This document shows positions 1 through 8,511 of a stretch of DNA of 13,488 bases, in pieces; positions within the stretch are counted from its first letter, which is position 1; each line of letters begins with the position of its first letter. Under the pieces are notes generated by a model. The model searched no databases. It saw nothing but the letters and a program-made list of their open reading frames with translations, and was not told the origin of the DNA. Source of the stretch: Neocallimastix lanati (nom. inval.) (lineage: Eukaryota; Neocallimastigomycota; Neocallimastigomycetes; Neocallimastigales; Neocallimastigaceae); assembly GCA_016946835.1 (NCBI GenBank), contig JACVTC010000652.1, positions 1 to 13,488 of the forward strand, read 5' to 3'. A program made the position numbers and the translations under genes.

Positions 1-154
1 TGTTTTAACTGCCATACTGGTTCGGCGTCGGTACTCGCAACTCCCCATAAGCAAAGAAACTCCATATAGAAGCACTCTACGCGATCCTCAAAGGGAAAGC
101 AAAGCCCACTACAGGTGGCAACTTGCCATCCCACTTTTTCATTATAAAAACTAA
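1..154. other. GC-balanced block open in long frames on both strands
   Basis: The first 140 or so bases have near-balanced base composition, in sharp contrast to the AT-rich sequence around them. On the plus strand the frame starting at base 2 is open from the window edge to a TAA at 152-154 (about 50 codons, containing RRRYSQLPISKETPYRSTLR). On the minus strand a frame is open across the whole block to the window edge (containing KVGWQVATCSGLCFPFEDR). The minus strand also has a T-rich stretch ending in TTTCTTTAG just before the block, which resembles a splice acceptor. Both readings cannot be the product, and neither has a clear start. It may be the end of a multicopy repeat, a piece of a gene outside the window, or foreign sequence. 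I cannot assign a function. Confidence 0.4.
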
Positions 155-164
155 AGAAAAAAAT

Positions 165-165
<1 letters not shown>

Positions 166-204
<39 letters not shown>
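166..204 (+). repeat. 39-base poly-A run
   Basis: Uninterrupted A run directly after the GC-balanced block. Such runs are common between dictyostelid genes. Its position at the edge of the block would also fit a tail left by reverse transcription on the plus strand, or a T-rich leader on the minus strand. Confidence 0.8.
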
Positions 205-207
<3 letters not shown>

Positions 208-800
208 TAATAATTAAAAATTAATAATAATTATAATTATTTTTAATTAAAGCATTTAAAATTAATATCAACAAATTAATTAATAAAAAGAAAAACAAAA
301 AAAAAATAAAAAAAAAAAGGACTTTTTTTTTTTCTTGAATGTTTAATTCTTTCTTTTTCTTTCTTAATTTTTCATTATTTCTTTCTTTTTCTTTCTTAAT
401 TTTTTCATTATTTAATTATTATTTAATTATTATTTAATTATTATCTTTTCATTATTTTATTATTAGTAAAACTATTAAAACTATTTATATAAAATAATAA
501 ATATTAAATAATTAAATAATAAATAATAAATAATAAATAATAAATAATAAATAATAAATAATAAATAATTGAATAATAAATAATAAAATTATATATTATA
601 AATATTATATATAACATAATTATATTATAATTATTATTATATATAATTTGGTTCATGGCTTTTTCCTTTTTTTTTGAGAGAAATTTTATTCATAATTTTA
701 TTAATGAATTTCATTATATTTGTTAGAAATAAAGTTTAATATCTTAAATAATGAATAATAATTTAGTATGTTTAGTTATATTTAATTATAAATTAAATAT
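205..800. other. AT-rich spacer with simple repeats, no gene seen
   Basis: There is no supported gene here. The stretch holds two tandem copies of a T/C-rich unit (TTTCTTTTTCTTTCTTAATT and flanks) at about 350-412. It also holds three ATTTAATTATT units near 410-440 and a run of about nine AATAAAT units near 500-570. A 24-codon frame opens at an ATG at 655 (MAFSFFFERNF) and closes at a TAG near 725. It has no splice or homology support and is probably chance. Confidence 0.6.
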
Positions 801-812
801 GTGGTGAGTGTG

Positions 813-854
813 CATTTCGAAAATTTTTATTACATAAATTTGTATTTTGTTGTA
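813..854 (+). repeat. Left terminal inverted repeat
   Basis: Begins CATTTCGAAAATTTTTATTA and ends TTTTGTTGTA. All 42 bases match the reverse complement of 4838-4879. The TTCGAAAA segment is unusual for this AT-rich region, so the match is not explained by composition. Confidence 0.85.
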
Positions 855-855
855 T

Positions 856-1160
856 GGCTTAAATAATTTTAATTTTAAGCCACTTAATTTTATTAAAAAT
901 TTAATGAATAATAATTAATTAATTAATTAAATAAAATTACAATTCTCAAAAATTTTCAAACACGTAATCTTACGTGGGGCGTATATCTAATTGTATCATA
1001 ATTTTGTGGCTTTTTTTCTACAATTTTTAAAAAGCCATATATTCACAATATGGCGTGAATAATAAATGTGGTGATATTTTATGACGAAAATTTATAAGCC
1101 ACCAAGAATTTGGCGAAATTTAACTGGACGAAATTCAACTTTTGGCGAAATACAACACTT
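856..1160. repeat. Cluster of short hairpins and CGAAA motifs at the transposon left end
   Basis: Four short inverted repeats follow one another: 856-863 with 874-881 (GGCTTAAA), 961-976 (CACGTAA, two-base loop), 1008-1015 with 1029-1036 (GGCTTTTT) and 1041-1046 with 1055-1060 (ATTCAC). After them come GACGAAAATTT at 1083 and a series of GGCGAAAT or GACGAAAT motifs at about 1113, 1128 and 1144. These recall the TTTCG core of the terminal repeat. The region is probably the subterminal zone of the transposon, where such repeats often bind transposase. Confidence 0.5.
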
Positions 1161-1604
1161 CAATAAATAATAATTAGGTTAGGTATTTCTATTTAACATT
1201 GAAAAATAAAATAAAAAATAAATAAACATTTTATTTTTAATGCTTAACAAATAAGAAAACTTTTTTTTAAACATTGAAAAATAAAATCAAAATAAGAACT
1301 AAGAAAACTTTTTTTTTAAACATTGAAAAATAAAATAAAAATAAATAAAAATTTATTTTTTAAGCATTAAAAAATAAAAAAAATAAAATAAAATAAAAAA
1401 TAAAAAATAAAAAATAAAAATAAAAATAAATAAATAAAATAGTAAATAAAGAAATAATAAATAATTAATAATTAAATAATTATTTAAATAATTATATAAT
1501 TAATTAAAAAAAGGTTTATTATTTTAAATATTAAAAAAAAAAAAGTTTCAAATCATTTAAAAGTATATTTATTAAAATATTTTATTGAAAATTTTTAATT
1601 ATCA
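1161..1604. other. AT-rich leader of the transposase with a triplicated motif
   Basis: No gene. Three copies of TTTAACATTGAAAAATAAAA (the second and third reading TTTAAACATTG) start near 1192, 1266 and 1315, two of them preceded by AAGAAAACTTTTTTTT. The rest is A/T simple sequence (AAATA and AAAAT units at 1375-1450). It forms the 5' untranslated and promoter side of the transposase reading frame. Confidence 0.5.
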
Positions 1605-3042
1605 ATGGAAGACAATATAGAAATTGAAATAAGTGAAACAAATCGAGGAAATGAACAAATTATTATTAATAAAAAACACAAATTTAATTTTTCATTTCAA
1701 AGGAAAGATAAATCAAAAATTTATAGATGCACTGAATATAAGACTTTAAATAAATGTAAATCTTTAATTATTTTAAATGATAAAAAGGAGGTTTTAAAAT
1801 ATGAAAGTTTACATAACCATCTCGAAAAAGAAATTGATGTGTCTATATCAGTAGCAAAGCATAAAATTAAGGAAGAAATTAAAAAAAATTCAATTCCTAT
1901 GGATATAAAACCTAAACATATATTTAATGCCGTTTCTCAAGAAATGGAACTTATATGTCCCGAATATAGTACAATTAGATCCCAAATAATAAGAAATATA
2001 AATAAACAATTTCCTCCAAACAAAAAAAGTTTTGATGATATTTTCATTGAATCAAAATATTATAAAACGAAAAGAAATGAAAATTTTATGATATTTAAAA
2101 ATACAGATCTAATAATCTTTCAATCACCATTCCAAGCATATTTATTTTCGAATTATCATAAAAATATATTTGCGGACGGTACATTTTATGCAGCACCGAA
2201 ATTTAGTTATCAGTTATTTATAACAAGAACTTATGTTGGGGAATTTAATATGTTTTACACTATTTCCATTTCTATATTAAAAAATAAAAAACAATCTACA
2301 TATGAAACATTATTTAAAGAAATAAAAAAAATGGTAATAAATTTAGGAGTAATAAATTAATTACTACAATTAATTTTCATTGTGATTTTGAACAAGGTAT
2401 ATCTAATGCCGCAAAAAAAGTTTTTCCCAATATAAATATTAAATATTGTGTTTGGCATTACAAAAGATCATTATAAAAACAAAAAAATATATTATGTTAT
2501 CATGAAGTGAAGAATAATAATGATGTATATATTTATTATAAGCTATTTCGAACTTACCGTTTATAAACCCTAACTATATATTTGATATTTATATTATAAT
2601 AAAAAGAATTTGTCAAAAAAAAAAAGTATAATAATTTTCTACAATTTTTAGAATATTTTAATAAAAATTATTTACTTAAGTATAATGTTAATAATTGGAA
2701 TTATTATGAAAATATAGAGCATTTAACAAACAATGCATCAGAATCTTATAATAGCTACTTAAATAATATATTTCCAAATAAACCTTTATTTTATAAATTA
2801 ATATATATATTAAAAGAAGAAGAAAACTTATCTTATAATGATTACCAAAGGAGAACTAAAGGAACTTGGAAAAAAAAAGCAAAAAAATATTTAGTGCAAC
2901 TGATGAAATTAAAATTTTAATTGAAAATTACAAAAGTAAGGAAATAAATTTATTTTATAATGGATGCAACAGAAATGAATTAATTAAATTATAGAAAGAA
3001 TGTTTAATTGATTTAAACGATATAAATATTAATTTAAAATAA
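1605..3042 (+). pseudogene. MULE transposase with FLYWCH-like zinc finger, broken
   Basis: Intact for 251 codons from ATG 1605. Residues 31-72 look like a FLYWCH/WRKY-type DNA-binding finger (Cys42, Cys51, His70, His72 in the HNH pattern). Residues about 187-245 start the MULE catalytic domain, with IFADGTFYAAPKF placing a DGT aspartate at 191. After the TAA at 2358-2360 the homology continues in another frame. That frame holds the second acidic motif CDFEQG (2381-2398) and the Cys/His motif CVWHY (2447-2461), and then meets stops at 2474, 2564, 2597 and 2600. It reopens at 2603-2917 with the typical NNW and LTNNASESYNSYL blocks. A final change near 2880 gives the frame ending at 3040-3042, with a TAG at 2992. 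I infer an original protein of roughly 480 residues that cut and pasted the element in the nucleus. The family call is from motif pattern only. Confidence 0.75.
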
Positions 3043-3168
3043 ATAATCTTAATTTAAAAAAATGCTAGAAAAATAAAAATTTATTTATTTAAATTTATAT
3101 TTATAATCGTTTAAATAATAATTAAATAATCTTAATTTAAAAAATGCTAGAAAAATACAAATTTATTT
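3042..3168 (+). repeat. Direct repeat pair after the transposase
   Basis: A unit of 40-odd bases starting AATAATCTTAATTTAAAAAA and containing ATGCTAGAAAAATA occurs at 3042 and again at 3125, 83 bases apart, with only slight differences in A-run length and ends. It lies directly at the transposase stop, so the first copy may be the original 3' end and the second a duplication. Confidence 0.7.
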
Positions 3169-3679
3169 ACCTATTGTGTTTATTTAATAATCTTAATAGA
3201 AATTATCTTTTAGTTATTTTTATTAAGTAATTTATAACTAAAACCGATTTATTTGATACTAGTTAAAATTTTATTAATATCAATATCAATATTATATAAT
3301 TATAAATTTTATTAATATCAATATCAATATTATATTATTATAAATTTTATTAATATCAATATACTTTTCAAAATTAATTATGTTATTAAAAATATTAAAT
3401 TCAATAAAAGATTTTTATTATTTTATTAAAATTATAATTGTTATTATTATATTTTAATAATAATTGATTCATATTGATCAAACGTTATAAATATTACTAT
3501 GCAAATAATTAATTATTTTAATAGGATCAATTATTCAACTCTTATTGTTTTAATTTTTAATTCTTATATCATTTAAATTAATATATATATATATATCGTT
3601 TATGAAAATATGAATTATAATTAATTAAAATTATTTACTTTTCATTTAAATTTTTTTATTTACTATAATAAAATATAAT
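3169..3679. other. AT-rich transposon interior, no gene seen
   Basis: No coding signal. At 3266-3363 there is a 38-bp tandem repeat of about 2.6 copies (unit AAATTTTATTAATATCAATA plus the next 18 bases; copies start at 3266, 3304 and 3342). The rest is unstructured A/T sequence with a TCAAACGTTATAA segment at 3479 that resembles the start of the fold-back arm at 3689. Confidence 0.6.
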
Positions 3680-3831
3680 AATTAAAAGACAAACGTTATT
3701 ATAACTAAATTTTTTTTTTAGAAAAATAAATGAAAAAAATTATAATAAATATATGATTCCTATATATATAAAATAATTATTATATTTTTTTTTATTTTAT
3801 TATATTTTATTTTATTTTATTTTATTTTATT

Positions 3832-4567
3832 CAATCTGTACTTTCTTATTTAATATTCTACTTTTTATTTTATTTTATTATATTATATTATATTATATTT
3901 TATTTTATTTTATTTTATTTTATTTTATTTTATTTTATTCAATCTGTACTTTCTTATTTAATATTCTACTTTTTATTTTATTTTATTATATTATATTATA
4001 TTTTATTTTATTTTATTTTATTTTATTTTATTTTATTTTATTCAATCTGTACTTTCTTATTTAATATTCTACTTTTTATTTTATTTTATTATATTATATT
4101 TTATTTTATTTTATTTTATTTTATTTTATTTTATTCAATCTGTACTTTCTTATTTAATATTCTACTTTTTATTTTATTTTATTATATTATATTTTATTTT
4201 ATTTTATTTTATTTTATTTTATTTTATTCAATCTGTACTTTCTTATTTAATATTCTACTTTTTATTTTATTTTATTATATTTTATTTTATTTTATTTTAT
4301 TTTATTTTATTTTATTTTATTTTATTTTATTTTATTTTATTTTATTTTATTTTATTTTATTTTATTTTATTTTATTTTATTTTATTTTATTTTATTTTAT
4401 TTTATTTTATTTTATTTTATTTTATTTTATTTTATTTTATTTTATTTTATTTTATTTTATTTTATTTTATTTTATTTTATTTTATTTTATTTTATTTTAT
4501 TTTATTTTATTCAATCTGTACTTATATTTATGTTTCTACTATTCATTTTTATTTTATTCAATCTGTA
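3832..4567 (+). repeat. Graded tandem array with CAATCTGTA punctuation
   Basis: CAATCTGTA occurs at 3832, 3940, 4043, 4136, 4229, 4512 and 4559. The first five copies are each followed by CTTTCTTATTTAATATTCTA and CTTTTTATTTTA, then TTATA units, then TTTTA units. Successive spacings are 108, 103, 93, 93 and 283 bases. The number of TTATA units falls 4, 3, 2, 2, 1 from left to right. The sixth and seventh copies have diverged tails. This is a minisatellite whose units differ by whole 5-base steps. Confidence 0.85.
4278..4511 (+). repeat. (TTTTA)n microsatellite, about 46 units
   Basis: Perfect TTTTA repeat of about 234 bases at the right end of the graded array, apparently an expansion of the shorter TTTTA blocks (7-8 units) that end each upstream copy. 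The length in the living cell may vary or be mis-assembled. Confidence 0.9.
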
Positions 4568-4837
4568 TTTTCTGTTGATAATATAAACAAGGTATTAATG
4601 TATTAATAATAATTAATAATATTTAAAGTAAAATAAAAAAAAATATTATAATTATTTTATATATGTAGTAATTATATATATATATATATTTTTAATTTTC
4701 TAAAAAAAAATTTTTTATTCATAATAAACGTTTGTCTTAATTATTTTTATTATTATTTAAAAATTTATTTATTTATTTATAATTTATTTATTCATTTATT
4801 TATCACATTATAATACGCCATGTTTTCCGAAATACAC

Positions 4838-4879
4838 TACAACAAAATACAAATTTATGTAATAAAAATTTTCGAAATG
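4838..4879 (-). repeat. Right terminal inverted repeat
   Basis: Reverse complement matches 813-854 at all 42 positions. It is followed on the plus strand by ACA and eight C, after which the kinase coding sequence is recognisable. The C run is conspicuous in such an AT-rich context and is probably the transposon terminus. Confidence 0.85.
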
Positions 4880-4890
4880 ACACCCCCCCC

Positions 4891-6608
4891 AAGTAATGAT
4901 AGAACGTCATTTGGCTGAAGGTATATTAAAAGTTAATAAATAAATTAATTTTAATAATAATTATTAATATTAAAAAAATAATAATAATTTAAAAATTAAT
5001 ATAATATATATATAAATTATTTGTTTTATTATTATTTATAAGGTGGTTTTGCACATGTATATGTTGTACAAAATCAATCAGGTAAAAAAGCTGTTTTAAA
5101 ACAGATCATTGTTCCAGATCAAGAACAAGTATTGACTTTTCAAAAAGAAATTAAATTTATGGTAAAATTTAATAAATAAATAAATAAATAAACAAACAAA
5201 CAAACAAACAAACAAAAAAAAAAATAGTTAACTATTAAAAACCTTTTTAAAAAACTTAATAAAAAGTTACTAAAGAAAAAAAAATATACAACAAATATAT
5301 ATATATATTATATTAATTTAATTAATTGAAAAATAATTAATTAATATTTCATTTTAAATAGAAAATCGTAAGTGGTCATGAAAATGTCGTTCAATTTTTC
5401 GATTCACAAGTAAGATCAAGAAGTAAAAGTGAAGGTGAAGGATATGAAGTATTAATTTTAATGGAATATTGTTCAGGTAGCGAAATATAAATGATTATTT
5501 GATATTAATAAATATTTTTATTTTTCTTCATATAAATTAAAATTTGAAATTAATTAATAATTAAATTTATTTTATATAAAATGATTTAAAAAGAGGGTCA
5601 TGTCGTTGATTTAATGAATTCAAGATTAAAAGTTAGATTAACCGAAAATGAAATTTTAAATATATTTTACAGTGTTTGTAAAGCTGTAGCACATCTTCAT
5701 TATCAAAATCCACCAATTGTTCATAGAGATATTAAAGTTGAGGTATATACATAAAACAATTTAATAATCCTATTCATAAATTATTTGTATTTACTAAATA
5801 TTATATATATTTTCTTTTTTAAATAATAATAAAATAAATATATATAAAGAATGTATTAATTACTTCTGATGGAAAATATAAACTTTGTGACTTTGGTTCA
5901 GCTACCACTGAAATAATCCCACCAAATAAATCATTAAATATTCAAGAAATTCGTAATTTAGAAGAAGATATTCAAAAATATACAACAATTCAATATAGAC
6001 CACCTGAAATGTGTGATTTATATCAAAGAAAAGGATTAAATGAAAAAGTTGATATTTGGGTAATTCTTAAAATAATAATTATAAATATATATTTTTAAAT
6101 AATAAATAAATAAATATAAAAAATTAAATAAATAAAAAAATAAAATAAAAAAAAAAAAATAATAAAAAAAAATAAATATTAATAATATTAATAATTCGTT
6201 TTATAAAATAGGCACTTGGTGTACTACTTTATAAATTATGTTATTACGTATGTATTTTCTTCAGTTATAACTTGATAATTTATATATATGTATATTTTTA
6301 TTATTTAAAAATTTCATTGACATTAATAAATAAATAAATATTTAAAAGACAACGCCATTCGAAGATGGTAATACCTTAGCAATTATAAATGGTAGTTATA
6401 CAAAACCACAAACACCAGTATATTCAAATAATATACATCATTTAATAGGTAAATATCAAAACTTTTTAGATGAAAATTTAATATATTAAAATGATTAAAA
6501 TATTGAAATTAATAATAATAATTAATAATAATTAAGATAATAAGAGTAATAATAGAAACAACATTGAAAACGACAACAAATAACCCCAAAAAATAAAATA
6601 AAATAAAA

Positions 6609-6672
<64 letters not shown>

Positions 6673-8444
6673 AGAAATAGTAGTAATAATTACAATAGTA
6701 GTAATAATGACATTAATAATATAATAAATTATAAACAATAATATATTCTTACTTATTGTATACTTATTTTCTCTTTTCATAAAATTAGATATCATGTTAG
6801 TTGTGGAACCTTCTGTGCGTGCAAATATTTATGATGTTTTATCCTATTTATCATCAGTTTTAAATGTTCCTTGCCCAATTACTAATGTAAATTTATTAAT
6901 ATAATAAACTTGTTAATTATTTTATATATTTAAAATATAATTTTTTAATAATTTTTTATTTTCTAAACTACAAATTAAAATAAATAGAAATATACTTTTT
7001 CAGAACAATCTGCCAAGAGTACAAATAATAATAGTAATTCACCATTCTTTACTGCATCAGCAACAAATTCTGTATTAACATCAGTTAAACAACCAGTAGT
7101 AACTGTTCCTATAGTACAAAATCCAAATCCAACACCAATGCGTCGTGGTAGACCAAACCAAAAGAAAGAAAATCTAATAATAATCATTCTTCAAATACAA
7201 ATGTTTCAGTTGGTAATAAACTTTCTTCCTTTTCTTATAATAGTCAACAAATGCAACAATCTACTGATGATCCATTTAAACCATCAGTTACTATTAATTC
7301 ACCAAATAGTGGACATCATTTATCACCACAAGCATTAAATAGTGCCTTTGGAGGAAGTCCAAAGAAACCTACACAAAATTCAAATACAAATGCTGCTGCC
7401 GGTTCATTCTTTACTAAATATTCACAAGATAATAAAGATCAAAAAAATAGCGATACATTTAAAAGTAGTATACCAAATATTAAGAATCAATTATCAGGAT
7501 CAAATGAAGTGAATGTTGCTGATCAAAGTATGTTAGATAATATTTTTGGTAAATCTACAAATAATATTTTTGATGATGTTTCCAAGGATAAAAATAATGA
7601 TATTAATGTATTTGATGATAATTGGGTTGTGGACAGCTCTGAAAATACATTTGATAAATTAAGTGAAAAACGTACTTTAAATGATAATTTTAATAATAAA
7701 AATGATTTCTTTAGTAGTACAAATGATGTTTTTAGTAATGAATCAGGTAATAATAGTAATTCTAAAAAGATGCCTCGACCACCTTCTTTTACCAAACTAG
7801 CAGAACAATCAGCAGAATTAAATAATCAAAATCATATATCTAAAGGAAGTTCTAGTTTTTCAAAATATAAAAGTGATCCATTTCTTTTATCAAATACAAG
7901 TAAATATAATATATATAATAATTTACGTAATTAATTATTTATACATTTAATTAATTATTTTTTTTACTTATTTATTTATTTATTTATTTTTATTATATAG
8001 ATCCATTTGCTGACAATAATGAAAATGATGAACAAAATCAACCATTATTTGAAACTAATTTTGATGATAATTTTGATGATAAATTTGATGATAACTTTAA
8101 TGATTCAGATAATGAAGACAATAAAATATCAATTTATAAAAATGAAAATTCAAATCCATTATCTCCATCACAAAAACAAATGTCACCAAAAAAGAATGGA
8201 TTTTCCGATTCATTTTTCAATAATAATACTAATGATACAAATGAAAATAATTATGGATATGTGAAATTTAATGATGAAGATGATGTATTTTCACCAAAAT
8301 CTACATCTATTAAGATTACTGGATCAACACCAGCCACTTCATCAGTTAATATCAATAAATTTGAAAATTCGTTCGATTCAACTAAATTTGGAAATGAAAA
8401 TAGTAATAGAGAAAATAATCAATTTAATGATTCTTCACTTTTGT

Positions 8445-8511
<67 letters not shown>

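Larger units (their letters stand above)
3680..4742. repeat. Fold-back structure with 115-bp imperfect inverted arms
   Basis: The left arm (3680 to about 3803) and right arm (about 4626 to 4742) are imperfect inverted copies of each other. Both read inward from AATTA(AA)AGACAAACGTT, through a T run ending TTTAGAAAA, to ATATATAAAATAATTAT and then ATATTTTTTTTTA. The loop between them is almost entirely the TTTTA-based array. This has the shape of a nested fold-back or MITE-like element. I see no coding sequence in it. Whether it moved independently or is part of the larger transposon cannot be told from one copy. Confidence 0.65.
801..4890 (+). mobile_element. Decayed Mutator-like DNA transposon
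   Basis: About 4.1 kb bounded by inverted repeats with a perfect 42-bp core (813-854 against 4838-4879), enclosing a broken MULE-type transposase at 1605-3042. Outside the core the right end is a run of eight C (4883-4890). The left end reads GTGGTGAGTGTG, which aligns loosely with the complement, so I place the termini near 801 and 4890. No matching 8-11 bp target duplication is visible: the left flank is AATTAAATAT and the right flank is AAGTAATGAT. Either one end was lost or rearranged, or the duplication has decayed. The transposase carries several stops and frame changes, so the copy cannot be autonomous. Alternatively, the two 42-bp repeats could belong to two separate small elements in opposite orientation. 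Confidence 0.65.

Noticed and set aside
18-33. GGTTCGGCGTC as a tRNA B box
   Set aside because: It lacks the full B-box pattern, an A box at the right distance and any cloverleaf.
36-48. CCCCATAA as a possible small-RNA upstream element
   Set aside because: I recall a CCCAYAA-like element for dictyostelid small RNAs, but only loosely. No RNA-like structure is evident downstream at the expected distance.
655-726. 24-codon frame MAFSFFFERNF... as the missing kinase amino terminus
   Set aside because: It stops at a TAG, has no splice donor before the transposon, and does not resemble the family.
5596-5742. Kinase exon 4 starting at 5596
   Set aside because: Starting two bases later than 5594 breaks the frame; 5594 gives CSEGHVVDLMNSRL, which matches the NAK family pattern.
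6532-6795. Minus-strand open frame of 87 codons
   Set aside because: It is antisense to kinase intron 7 and made mostly of an AAAT microsatellite translated as IYLF repeats.
7004-7200. Kinase exon 9 starting after TTTTTCAG at 7003
   Set aside because: That acceptor puts the exon in a frame that soon stops; the acceptor at 6986-6987 keeps the frame (KYTFSEQSAKSTNNN) and fits the previous exon's phase.
7523-7795. Minus-strand open frame of 90 codons
   Set aside because: Antisense shadow of the kinase tail exon; the plus-strand frame joins the neighbouring exons in phase.
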